Shown here in pieces: positions 33,215 to 41,904 of a stretch of DNA of 64,000 nucleotides (position 1 is its first letter; each line of letters opens with the position of its first letter). The DNA is from Amycolatopsis sp. EV170708-02-1 (GTDB lineage Bacteria > Actinomycetota > Actinomycetes > Mycobacteriales > Pseudonocardiaceae). The stretch covers positions 2,232,001-2,296,000 of the forward strand of contig NZ_CP092497.1 in NCBI RefSeq assembly GCF_022479115.1. Reading direction: 5' to 3'. Made by a program: the position numbers and the translations under genes. Under the pieces are notes generated by a model. The model was given only the letters and a program-made list of their open reading frames with translations, had not been told where the DNA came from and did not search any database.

Positions 33215-34643
33215 ACCGGGCCGCCTGCTCGCCCACCAGCACCGACGGCGCGTTGGTGTTGCCCGTGGTCACCCGCGGCAGCACCGACGCGTCGGCGATC
33301 CGGAGCCCGCTCAGCCCGTGTACGGCGAGTTCCGGGCCGACCACGGAGTCCGCGTCGGTGCCCATCCGGCAGGTCCCGACCTGGTGGTGGTAGGTGATCG
33401 CGGTGCGGCGGACGTACTCGCGGACATCGGCTTCCGGCCCCGGATACAGCTCGCGGGCCCCCCACTCTCCGGCCAGCGCGGACGCGCGGCCGATCTCCCG
33501 GCACTGCTCCACCGACGCGACCAGGCTCTCGAAGTCGGCCGGATCCTCCAGCGCGGCGAGATCGATCAGCGGCTCGTCGAGCGGGCTCGGCCCCGAAAGC
33601 CGCAGACTGCCCCGGCTGCGCGGCGTGACCATGCCCGCCATCAGCGAGAACCCGGTTTCCGGGCCCGTCATCCACGGCTCGTACATCGGCACGCTGAAGT
33701 GGATCGGCTGGGTGTCGGGCACCGCCAGGCCGGGGCGGCTGCGCCAGAACAGATGGGTCTGCGTCACCGACCGCCCCGGCGCGGGCGGATCGACCTGGCG
33801 GCGATCGGTCGCGAAGATGACCGGCGAGAGCAAATGGTCGTGCAGGTTCTTGCCGACGCCCGGCAGCTCGGCGACGACGTCGATACCGTGCACCTCCAGT
33901 TCGTCGACCGGGCCGACGCCGCTGCGCAGCAGGATCGCCGGTGACGCGAGCGCGCCGGCGGCGAGCACGACCTCGTCGGCGAAGACCTTGCGCAGTTCGC
34001 CGTCGACCTCGGCCAGCACGCCGGTCACCTTGTCGCCCTCGAAGAGCAGCCGGTGGACGAGCGCTCCCGTGTGGACGGTCATCCGCCCGGCGGCGGGCTG
34101 CCCGTAGGCGAGCCAGGTGTTGAGGCGTTTGCCGTCGCGGGTGGTGACCCGCTGCACGGACACACCGTCGAGCTCGGCGCCGTTGTAGTCCGGGTTGAAC
34201 GGCAGCCCGATCTCCACCGCCGCGTCCACAATGGACTGCTGGATCGGGTGCAGCGGCTCGTTCGGCACGACGTCGAGCAGATCCTTCTCGATCCGTTCGA
34301 ACACCGGGCGCACGTCGTCCCAGCGCCAGCCGGGCAGGTCCCAGCCGTCGTAGTCGGCCGGGGCGCCGCGCACCCAGATCATCGCGTTGAGCGCATGCGA
34401 CCCGCCGAGCACCTTGCCGCGCGGCAGATGCAGCCGCCGGTTCGCCGCGTGCGGCTGCGGCACGGTGTAGTAGTCCCAATCCTCCGGGCCGTGCCACAGC
34501 TCTCCGGCCCGCGAAGGATCGTGAATGGCCGGATTGGTGTCCGGCCCGCCCGCTTCGAGCAGGGTGACCCACGCCCCGGAGTCGGCCAGTCTCCTGGCGA
34601 CCACCGAACCGGCCGAACCCGCTCCCACCACGATGACGTCCAT
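33198..34643 (-). CDS. GMC-family FAD oxidoreductase
   Basis: A 481-residue glucose-methanol-choline oxidoreductase. FAD motif VGAGSAGSVVARRL at the N-terminus, GMC signature 1 in LPRGKVLGGSHALNAMIWVRG, signature 2 GALASPAILLRSGVG, and the catalytic His/Asn in YHHQVGTC and TGNTNAPSVL. Resembles choline dehydrogenase-like alcohol oxidases. ATG at 34643 is preferred over the GTG at 34652. Divergent from the aldehyde dehydrogenase gene, so alcohol to aldehyde to acid is a natural reading. Confidence 0.93.
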   Translation of the reverse strand: MDVIVVGAGSAGSVVARRLADSGAWVTLLEAGGPDTNPAIHDPSRAGELWHGPEDWDYYTVPQPHAANRRLHLPRGKVLGGSHALNAMIWVRGAPADYDGWDLPGWRWDDVRPVFERIEKDLLDVVPNEPLHPIQQSIVDAAVEIGLPFNPDYNGAELDGVSVQRVTTRDGKRLNTWLAYGQPAAGRMTVHTGALVHRLLFEGDKVTGVLAEVDGELRKVFADEVVLAAGALASPAILLRSGVGPVDELEVHGIDVVAELPGVGKNLHDHLLSPVIFATDRRQVDPPAPGRSVTQTHLFWRSRPGLAVPDTQPIHFSVPMYEPWMTGPETGFSLMAGMVTPRSRGSLRLSGPSPLDEPLIDLAALEDPADFESLVASVEQCREIGRASALAGEWGARELYPGPEADVREYVRRTAITYHHQVGTCRMGTDADSVVGPELAVHGLSGLRIADASVLPRVTTGNTNAPSVLVGEQAARFMLGR

Positions 34644-34781
34644 GGCCCCCACCCTCGCAAGGCGGGACGACGTCCGGCGGATTCGGTTCGCTGGCCGACA
34701 ATCGGCGTGCCCTGGCGGGCAAGACCGGAGAGCTCACGGCGCCCGATACTCGATCACACACCGGTCGAGGAGGAGCTAGCC

Positions 34782-36215
34782 ATGGCCACACGCCTGTTCA
34801 TCGACGGACAGTGGACCGCCGCGGGAGGCGGGTCCCTGCCGACGTACGATCCGGCCACCGGCCAGGTGATCGAGGAGGTCGGCACCGCGTCGGCCGCCGA
34901 CGTCGACGCCGCCGTCGGTGCCGCACGGAAGGCACTGAACGACCCCGCCTGGGCGGGGTTGCCGCCGGTCCAGCGGGCCGCGCTGCTGTTCAAGCTGGCG
35001 TCGCTGGTCGACGAGCACCACGAGGAGCTCGCCGCGCTCGAAACCCGCGACCAGGGCCAGCCGATCGGGATCTCCCGCCAGGTCAGCGTCACCGGCGCGG
35101 CCGAGCACCTGCGGTACTTCGCGGGCTGGGTCACCAAGATCCAGGGCACCACCAATCCGGTGTCCTTCCCGGACACGCTGCACTACACCCGCCGCGAGCC
35201 GGTCGGGGTGAACGCGCTGATCACGCCGTGGAACTTCCCGCTGATGATCCTCGTGTGGAAGCTCGCGCCCGCACTGGCCACGGGCAACACCGTGGTGATC
35301 AAGCCCAGTGAGGTCACCCCGCTGACCAGCATCCGCCTGGTGGAGCTCGTGCACGAGGCCGGGTTCCCGCCGGGCGTGGTCAACCTGGTCACCGGTGACG
35401 GCGCCGTGGGCGCGCTCCTGAGCAGGCACGACGACGTGGACCACCTGTCCTACACCGGGTCGACCGCGGTCGGGAAGCTGATCACGGCGGCGAGCGCGGA
35501 ATCGAACCTCAAGCGGCTCACCCTCGAACTCGGCGGCAAGGCGCCCAGCATCATCTCGGGCGACGCCGACATCGACGCCGCCGTCGCCGGCAACCTCGCG
35601 GGCGCGACGCTGAACAGCGGGCAGGTCTGCGCCGCGTACACCCGGTTCTTCGTGGACCGCAAGCGTGAACAGGAGTTCGTCGCGAAACTCGCGGCCGGGC
35701 TCGAAGGCCTCAAACTCGGCCCGGGTCTGGACGAGTCGACGCAGCTCGGGCCCCTCGTGTCCGCGAAGCACCGCGAGCACGTGGACTTCCTCGTCTCCAC
35801 CGGCAACGAGCAAGGCGCTGAGCTGGTCACCGGCGGCAAGCCCGTCGATCGTGACGGCTACTTCTACACGCCGACGCTGTTCGCCGGCGTGGCCGACGAC
35901 ATGACGATCATGCGCGAAGAGATCTTCGGCCCGGTCCTCGCCGTCACCGCCTACGACGATCCGGACGAGCTGCTGGCGCGGGCGAACGACACCGAATACG
36001 GGCTCGCGGCCACCGTGTGGACGCGCGATCTGGGCGTCGCGCAGCGATTCGCGAACGGCATCCGCGCGGGCGCGGTGTTCGTTAACATGCCGCCGATCCC
36101 CGACATGGCGGCGCCTTGGGGCGGCTACAAGGCTTCCGGATGGGGCCGGGAGATGGGACCGTGGGCGATCGACGCCTACACCGAGATCAAATCCGTCTGG
36201 CTGCACTACTCGTGA
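34782..36215 (+). CDS. NAD(P)-dependent aldehyde dehydrogenase
   Basis: A 477-residue aldehyde dehydrogenase. TPWNFPLMILVWKLAPALATGNTVVIKPSE for cofactor binding, SYTGSTAVGK, catalytic E249 (LELGGKAPS) and nucleophile C283 (NSGQVCAAYTR), EIFGPVL near the end. ATG after GAGGAGGAG. It would oxidise the aldehyde made by the amine oxidase or the alcohol dehydrogenases. The GntR regulator gene overlaps its stop by 4 bp, so they are one operon. Confidence 0.94.
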   Translation: MATRLFIDGQWTAAGGGSLPTYDPATGQVIEEVGTASAADVDAAVGAARKALNDPAWAGLPPVQRAALLFKLASLVDEHHEELAALETRDQGQPIGISRQVSVTGAAEHLRYFAGWVTKIQGTTNPVSFPDTLHYTRREPVGVNALITPWNFPLMILVWKLAPALATGNTVVIKPSEVTPLTSIRLVELVHEAGFPPGVVNLVTGDGAVGALLSRHDDVDHLSYTGSTAVGKLITAASAESNLKRLTLELGGKAPSIISGDADIDAAVAGNLAGATLNSGQVCAAYTRFFVDRKREQEFVAKLAAGLEGLKLGPGLDESTQLGPLVSAKHREHVDFLVSTGNEQGAELVTGGKPVDRDGYFYTPTLFAGVADDMTIMREEIFGPVLAVTAYDDPDELLARANDTEYGLAATVWTRDLGVAQRFANGIRAGAVFVNMPPIPDMAAPWGGYKASGWGREMGPWAIDAYTEIKSVWLHYS

Positions 36216-36883
36216 CCGCGGGCGACGCGGTGAATTCGACCGCGATGAGCAAGTCGCAGATCGCCTATCACTGGATCAAGGCGAGGATCGACGACGGCAC
36301 CTTCTCCCCCGGCTACCGCCTCGTGTTCGGACAGATCGCGCAGGAACTCGGGGTCAGCACCGTGCCCGTGCGCGAGGCGGTGCGGCGGCTGGAGGCCGAG
36401 GGGCTGGTGACCTACGAGCACAACATCGGCGCGCAGGTCGCGATGGCCGACGAGAGCGACTACCAGCACACCATGCAGACGCTCGCGCTGGTCGAGGGGT
36501 ACGCCGCCGCGCTGGCGGCGCCGTCCTTGCCCGGCGAGGCACTCGACGAGGCGAAGGGGCTCAACGCGGAACTGACCGCCTGCCTGGACAATTTCGAGCC
36601 GTCGCGGTTCACCGCGCTGAACCGCGACTTCCACCGTGTCCTGTTCGGCACCTGCCCCAATCCGCAGGTGCTCGATCTGGTCAACCGCGGCTGGAACCGG
36701 CTGGCCGGGCTGCGCACGTCGACGTTCAGCTTCGTGCCCGGCCGCGCGCACGAATCCGTGCAGGAGCACCAGAAGATCCTCGACCTGTTCGACCGGAACG
36801 CGCCCGCCGGGGAGATCGAACTGGCCGTGCGTGAGCACCGGTTGACCACTTTGGAGACCTTCCTGGCCTGGCGGCATCCCTGA
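36212..36883 (+). CDS. GntR-family regulator, FCD type
   Basis: A 223-residue FadR/GntR protein. Winged-helix N-terminus: FGQIAQELGVSTVPVREAVRRLEAEGLVTYEHNIGAQV. C-terminal FCD ligand domain with the metal-binding pattern NRDFHRVLF and a late H (REHRL). GTG at 36212 overlaps the aldehyde dehydrogenase stop; an ATG at 36245 is an alternative. It probably controls the aldehyde dehydrogenase and GMC genes separately from the TetR regulon, since the TetR operator is not seen here. Confidence 0.92.
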   Translation: MTAGDAVNSTAMSKSQIAYHWIKARIDDGTFSPGYRLVFGQIAQELGVSTVPVREAVRRLEAEGLVTYEHNIGAQVAMADESDYQHTMQTLALVEGYAAALAAPSLPGEALDEAKGLNAELTACLDNFEPSRFTALNRDFHRVLFGTCPNPQVLDLVNRGWNRLAGLRTSTFSFVPGRAHESVQEHQKILDLFDRNAPAGEIELAVREHRLTTLETFLAWRHP

Positions 36884-36913
36884 GCCGGCCTGTCCATGTC
36901 ACGCCCCCGCCGG

Positions 36914-36964
36914 GGCTGAAGGCTCCTTTCGCCGCATCAGACGCGGCGAAGGGAGCCTTCAGCC
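36914..36964. terminator. Family B hairpin at the end of the catabolic region
   Basis: GGCTGAAGGCTCC... at 36914-36935 pairs with 36943-36964 (22 bp, one G-T pair). It lies 30 bp after the GntR stop, before a converging gene. Confidence 0.7.
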
Positions 36965-37024
36965 CACTGGCTTTCGCGTCACACCAGCCAAGACCCACCC
37001 AGTCCTGAACCCACCGGCAGGCTG

Positions 37025-37912
37025 TCAGACCGGAACCCTCTCCGGTGGCGGGAAGGCGTAGAAGCGCACGGAAAGCTCCTTCGCTTGCGCCGCCGGACGG
37101 CGTCGGCAGTACCGCGTGATCAGCTCGCGGTATTCGGCTTCCAGTTCCCGGAATTCCGCCTCGGTCAGCCTCGTCGTCGTCCGCTGCGCCGTCGCCCAAG
37201 GGCCGAACTCCTCGCGATGCTTCGCGGCCCAGGACAGGACGGCGACCTCGTTCGCGTACTTGGCGTCGAGGAACGCGGTGACCCGTTCCCGGTCCGCGCC
37301 GTCGTAGTCGTCCGGCTTCGGCTCGCGCAGGTCCTGCGGGATCGCGATCCAGTTCCCCTTCCGGTCACGACGCACGAACCCGGTGTCCTGCAGGGTTTTC
37401 AGGCATTCGGCGACTTCAGCGCGCCCCAGCCCCGTCCGGCGCGCGACCTCCTCCGCGGCGGCGGGAAGCTCGCGCGTCACCAAGTGGTATCGCGGGTCTT
37501 CGCGCATCGCGATGTCGTGCAGGCTCACCGATCGCATCGGCAGCGCGTCACCCAACAGCCGACGCGCGGCGAAGGCCAGCACCACGGCGACCGGGATCTC
37601 GACGAAGACGGCGAGCGCGACACTGGTCCACCGCTCGGACGACGTCCAGCCCAGCATGACGTCGAACCACGCGTCGCAGCACAACATCGCGGCCGTCGCC
37701 GACAGCAGCGGCACCGCCGCCCGCCGCCGTCGCGTCCCCAGCCAGGCCCCCACCGCGAAACACACCAGGAGGGCGATGTCGAATCCGACCCACGCGGCGC
37801 GCCACTGACCCGTGTCGTACCGGTCGGGCAGGGTGTGCGCGAGATAGACGGTCCAGGGCACGAGCAGGACCGCCGCACCGGCGAGCACCGTCAGGAGTAT
37901 CCGTCGGATCAT
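37025..37912 (-). CDS. Membrane protein with C-terminal helix-turn-helix-like domain
   Basis: About 295 residues. The N-terminal 130 have four hydrophobic helices (IRRILLTVLAGAAVLLVPW; VGFDIALLVCFAVGAWLG; PLLSATAAMLC; VALAVFVEIPVAVVLAFAA). Then a cytoplasmic part with an MarR/winged-helix-like stretch: ELPAAAEEVARRTGLGRAEVAECLKTLQDTGFVRRDRKGNW. The tail is charged and helical. The ATG at 37912 is likely; the frame is open to 37948. No clear family. It could be a membrane-anchored regulator or a structural protein. Confidence 0.7.
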   Translation of the reverse strand: MIRRILLTVLAGAAVLLVPWTVYLAHTLPDRYDTGQWRAAWVGFDIALLVCFAVGAWLGTRRRRAAVPLLSATAAMLCCDAWFDVMLGWTSSERWTSVALAVFVEIPVAVVLAFAARRLLGDALPMRSVSLHDIAMREDPRYHLVTRELPAAAEEVARRTGLGRAEVAECLKTLQDTGFVRRDRKGNWIAIPQDLREPKPDDYDGADRERVTAFLDAKYANEVAVLSWAAKHREEFGPWATAQRTTTRLTEAEFRELEAEYRELITRYCRRRPAAQAKELSVRFYAFPPPERVPV

Positions 37913-38066
37913 GATCACGACGGTAGAAGCGGGCGGCGACGGGGACATCCGGGCTTTCCCCTGGTCCGGTCTCAGGGTCGTGGCACTCGCCCGAACGGCC
38001 GCTACCGCAGCTCACCCGGGCGAAGGTAGATTCCCTGAGCCCGTTTTGGGCTTCTCTGGGGGAAAC

Positions 38067-40370
38067 ATGGATACTTCGCGTCCACAGTCGACTTTCAGAT
38101 CCCGAGTGGCGGCCTTGGCCGCAGGGATCCTCACGCTCTCGTCGGTCTTGACGGGCTTCACCGCCGAAGCCGCGCCCGCCGCGGCCCTCACCTCACCGGC
38201 GTCGAGCTTCACCGCCGTTCAGCCGACCCGGTTCCTGGACACCGTCCGCGGCGTCGGGATCCTGGTCGGACCGGTCGGCGCCCGCACCACGGTCACCGGC
38301 AGCGCGGCGAGCCTCGCGCCCGAAGGCACCACCGCGGTCGTGTTGAACGTCTGGGCGGAAGGCCCGACAGCGGACACCGCGGTGACCGTCTTCCCGCACG
38401 GGACCGCGCGCCCGAGCCTGCCGAACCTGCTGGTGCAGAACGGCAAACGACGGTCCAATCAGGTCACCGTGCAGGTCGGCGCCGATCGGGCGCTCGACTT
38501 CCACAACGAGTCCGGCACGACCCACCTGGTCGTGAGCATCATGGGTTACTACACGACGGCGCCGGGTTCGCGGTACACCCCGACCAGCGCCGAGCGACTG
38601 CCGATCGCCTCGATCGGCCACAACGCCACGACCCGCATCGCCCTGACCGGCAAAGTCCCGGCCACGGCCACCGCGATCACGTTCAGCCTGACGCTGAGCC
38701 AGCCCACCGTCGCCACGTACGTCACCGCTTCTCCCGCCGCCACACCACGGCCGACCATGTCCAGCGTCGCCGCGTATCCGGGCGGTCAGGGCTCGAACCT
38801 GATCACGGTCAAGATCGGCGCCAACCGCTCGATCGATCTGTACAACCTGGCGGGCACGGTGCAGGTGGAAGCCAACCTGATCGGTTTCTACGCCACCGAC
38901 TACGGGGCGCTCTTCACTCCGGTGGCTCCGGAACGAGTCCTCGACAGCCGCACCGGTCTCGGCGTCTTCGACGGCCAGGCCCGGAAGATCGGCCCGAAGA
39001 GCGACCTGTCCTACCGGGTGCAACGGTCGATTCCGTCCAACGCCCTCGCGCTGGCGCTCAACCTGACCGGGTACTCGGCGACGGCGAACACCGCCATCAC
39101 CGCCTGGGAGAATCGATCGACCAGTGAACCGCCGCCCAGTGTGCACGTGGTTCCGGGGCAGACCATCTCGGTGGCGGTGGCCCCGCTCGTCGAATCCCTC
39201 TTCGGGTCTCCCGCCACCGCCGGTGACGTCGTCCGCACGACCTACGTCCACAACCGCGCCGGCTCGATCGACGTGACGGCCGACCTGTCGGGCTATTTCA
39301 CCGTGCCGCCCGCCGACTGCCTGGCGCGCTGTGTGACGACATGGGGTCCCTACTCCTGGGAACAGGGCGACGTGCTCCCGATGACGATGAAACCGTTCAG
39401 CGGCCTGAGTGACATCGTCGAGCTCGCCGGATGGTCCGACAGCGGATACGCGTTGCGCGCCGACGGCACCGTCAAAGCCTGGGGCGCGACCTGGGCCGGG
39501 CGGCTCGGCAACGGCTGGTCGGCGGGCGGCGCCACCACCTCGCAATCCCCGGTCCCCGTCGTGGGGCTCACCGGGGTCAAGGCCATCGCGAGCGGCGACA
39601 CCACGGGCTATGCCCTGAAGTCCGACGGCACCGTGTGGCAGTGGGGCCGGAACGTCGTCACGCCGGTGCAGGTCTCCGGGCTGTCCGGGGTCACCGCCAT
39701 CTCGGCGGCCAGGGAAACCGGATACGCGCTCAAAGCCGACGGCACGGTGTGGTCGTGGGGTGGCAACACCCGCGGCGAGCTGGGCAACGGCTCCACGGTC
39801 GCGAGCTCCTCGACTCCGGTGCGGGTCTCCGGCCTCACCGGGATCAAGGCACTCGGTTCCGGGGGCGGCGACAACGGCTACGCGATCAAGACGGACGGCA
39901 CGGTCGCGGCTTGGGGCGCCAACTCCGAGGGCCAGCTGGGCAATGGGGTCACCTGCACGACCCCGTCGGCCTGCTTTTCGCGGGTCCCGGTCCAGGTTTC
40001 CGGCTTGACCGGGGTCACGTCGGTGACCGGTAGCTGGTCGCGCGCGTTCGCCCTGAAGTCCGACGGCACGGTCTTCTCGTGGGGCAGCAACAGGAGCGGC
40101 GGGCTGGGCAACGGCTCGGACTGTGGCCCGGACTGCCTGTCCGCGGTCCCCGTCCAGGTCCGCGACGTGACCGATGCCCAGGCGATCGGGCGGTTCGGCG
40201 GGGGCGGTTACGCCGTCCGCGCGGACGGGACCGTCCTGGGCTGGGGCAGCAACGAAAGTTTCGGCCTGGGCGCCGCTGTCATGAATTATCCGTACTACAC
40301 GACGGTACCGGTCGCGGTTCCCGGTTTGAGCGGGGTCAAAGCCGTCACGGACGGCCTCGCCCTGCGGTAG
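38067..40370 (+). CDS. Secreted RCC1-repeat protein
   Basis: A 767-residue protein with a signal peptide (AALAAGILTLSSVLTGFTAEAAPA). Residues about 45-420 form three similar beta-rich domains, each starting near FTAVQPTRFLDT, YTPTSAERLPI or FTPVAPERVLDS. Residues about 430-767 carry six or more RCC1 repeats with the pattern GYALKxDGTVWxWG and GNGS. This arrangement is common in actinobacterial secreted proteins of unknown role; RCC1 propellers bind proteins or polymers. ATG at 38067 with GGGGGAAA upstream. Confidence 0.85.
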   Translation: MDTSRPQSTFRSRVAALAAGILTLSSVLTGFTAEAAPAAALTSPASSFTAVQPTRFLDTVRGVGILVGPVGARTTVTGSAASLAPEGTTAVVLNVWAEGPTADTAVTVFPHGTARPSLPNLLVQNGKRRSNQVTVQVGADRALDFHNESGTTHLVVSIMGYYTTAPGSRYTPTSAERLPIASIGHNATTRIALTGKVPATATAITFSLTLSQPTVATYVTASPAATPRPTMSSVAAYPGGQGSNLITVKIGANRSIDLYNLAGTVQVEANLIGFYATDYGALFTPVAPERVLDSRTGLGVFDGQARKIGPKSDLSYRVQRSIPSNALALALNLTGYSATANTAITAWENRSTSEPPPSVHVVPGQTISVAVAPLVESLFGSPATAGDVVRTTYVHNRAGSIDVTADLSGYFTVPPADCLARCVTTWGPYSWEQGDVLPMTMKPFSGLSDIVELAGWSDSGYALRADGTVKAWGATWAGRLGNGWSAGGATTSQSPVPVVGLTGVKAIASGDTTGYALKSDGTVWQWGRNVVTPVQVSGLSGVTAISAARETGYALKADGTVWSWGGNTRGELGNGSTVASSSTPVRVSGLTGIKALGSGGGDNGYAIKTDGTVAAWGANSEGQLGNGVTCTTPSACFSRVPVQVSGLTGVTSVTGSWSRAFALKSDGTVFSWGSNRSGGLGNGSDCGPDCLSAVPVQVRDVTDAQAIGRFGGGGYAVRADGTVLGWGSNESFGLGAAVMNYPYYTTVPVAVPGLSGVKAVTDGLALR

Positions 40371-40381
40371 AAAGCGCCGGT

Positions 40382-40416
40382 GACCGCCGGTCCGGCTCCG
40401 TACCGGGCCGGCGGTC
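40382..40416. terminator. Hairpin after the RCC1 gene
   Basis: GACCGCCGGTCC (40382-40393) pairs with GGGCCGGCGGTC (40405-40416) with one G-T pair. It begins 12 bases after the stop of the RCC1 gene. No T-run. Confidence 0.55.
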
Positions 40417-40481
40417 CGCCGACCGGACCAACTTGGGCGAAACCCGAGCGCCACCCCGTCATCCCTGGTCAGAATCGGTCC

Positions 40482-41870
40482 ATGCGATCGAAGACGCTCG
40501 CCCTCGCCGTGATCGTCGCGGCGACCGCGGGGCTCGCCGGACCCGCCACCGCCTCGGCCGCCGGGCCGCGGCTGGAGGACGCGCGGCCTTGCGCGCACGA
40601 CGCGCGGTTCACCTGTTCGACGTTGACCGTGCCGCTCGACCATCGCGGCCGGACACCCGGCACGCTCAAACTCCAGGTCGCCACCGCGAACAACGCGAAC
40701 GCGGCCAAGGGGGTGCTGCTGTTCCTCACCGGCGGGCCGGGGCAGCCCGGAGTCCCGTTCAGTACCGGCCTCTTCGACCGGATGCCGGAGGTGTTCGCCG
40801 ATCACCGGCTGGTGATGATCGACCAGCGCGGTACCGGCGCGAACGCCCTCGACTGTCCGGATCTGCAGGCCCAGGTGGGCAGTTCCGATATCGAACCGCC
40901 CACCCGCGAGGCGGTGACCCGGTGTGCCGCGGCGCTCGGCGACAAGGCCCGGTTTCATGGCAGCGACGCGACGGTCGCCGATCTCGATCTGCTCCGCCGG
41001 GCCCTCGGCGTGCCGAAGATGGTGGTGGACGGGGTCTCCTATGGTTCCTTCACCGCGTCGCGGTACGCCATCGCGCATCCCGGCAACGTCTCGAAACTGG
41101 TCCTCGATTCGGTGCTCCCCCACCATGCGACGGCCGGCCAGTCGCTGTACCTCCCAGCGCTGAAGGCGACCGCGCGCGTCCTGCGGGACGCCTGCGCCGA
41201 GCCGCCCGTCTGCGGCTCCGATCCGGCCGAAGATCTCGCTTGGCTGGTCCGGAACCGGGACACGGCGGCGGGTGTCGCGCTGTTCGACATGATCGTCACC
41301 TACGAGTTCGTCGACCCGAGCTATCGGGACCCGTCGGCGCTGGGGACCGACCTGATCACCGCGCTGCGGACCGCGCGCGGTGGCGACACCACGAAACTCG
41401 ACTCACTGCTGCGGAATCTCGCGTCCGGCGGCGACCCGCTCGCGTCGTTCAGCGCGGGCCTGCACGCCGCGACACTGTGCGCGGACATGCGTTTCCCTTG
41501 GGGTGACGCGGGAACGCCGGGCCCCGTCCGCGAGCCGTCGCTCGACCTGACCGAGAAGCGGTTGAGCGCGCGGGACACGTGGCCGTTCAGTCCCGCCGTC
41601 GCGACCGGGGTCGGATTCGTCCAGACCTGTCTGCCGTGGCCGGTCGTCCCGCCGAGCTCCAACCCGGGCGGGAAGCTGCCGGCCGTCCCGGTGCTGCTGC
41701 TCAACGGCGACCGTGACCTGTCGACGCCGATGGAGTGGGCGTACGCGGAGGTGAAAGCGGCGCCACGGGGCAAGGTCGTGATCGTCGAAGGAGCGGCACA
41801 TTCCATCCAGAACCGGGAGCCCGGGGTGGCCGGGCGGAAGGCGGTGGCGGAATTCCTCGCCGAGGCTTGA
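40482..41870 (+). CDS. Secreted alpha/beta hydrolase, tripeptidyl aminopeptidase-like
   Basis: A 462-residue exported hydrolase. Signal peptide LALAVIVAATAGLAGPATASAAG. The domain follows the SlpD/E (tripeptidyl aminopeptidase) pattern: CSTLTVPLDH near the start, LFLTGGPGQPG oxyanion loop, DQRGTG, nucleophile GVSYGS, and a C-terminal TAP-like segment with acid in NGDRDLSTP and His in EGAAHSI. Conserved Cys pairs (ARPCAHDARFTC; DACAEPPVC) fit an extracellular enzyme. Likely cleaves peptides from the N-terminus. ATG at 40482 has no obvious ribosome-binding site. Confidence 0.87.
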   Translation: MRSKTLALAVIVAATAGLAGPATASAAGPRLEDARPCAHDARFTCSTLTVPLDHRGRTPGTLKLQVATANNANAAKGVLLFLTGGPGQPGVPFSTGLFDRMPEVFADHRLVMIDQRGTGANALDCPDLQAQVGSSDIEPPTREAVTRCAAALGDKARFHGSDATVADLDLLRRALGVPKMVVDGVSYGSFTASRYAIAHPGNVSKLVLDSVLPHHATAGQSLYLPALKATARVLRDACAEPPVCGSDPAEDLAWLVRNRDTAAGVALFDMIVTYEFVDPSYRDPSALGTDLITALRTARGGDTTKLDSLLRNLASGGDPLASFSAGLHAATLCADMRFPWGDAGTPGPVREPSLDLTEKRLSARDTWPFSPAVATGVGFVQTCLPWPVVPPSSNPGGKLPAVPVLLLNGDRDLSTPMEWAYAEVKAAPRGKVVIVEGAAHSIQNREPGVAGRKAVAEFLAEA

Positions 41871-41904
41871 GTCTCCACCCACTGGAGCCTTTACCGTCGT
41901 TCCC

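Noticed and set aside
38193..41126. A 977-codon open frame on the minus strand.
   Set aside because: It lies opposite the RCC1 and hydrolase genes, has only low-complexity Arg/Gly/Asp composition and no domain. Such shadow frames are normal in GC-rich DNA.
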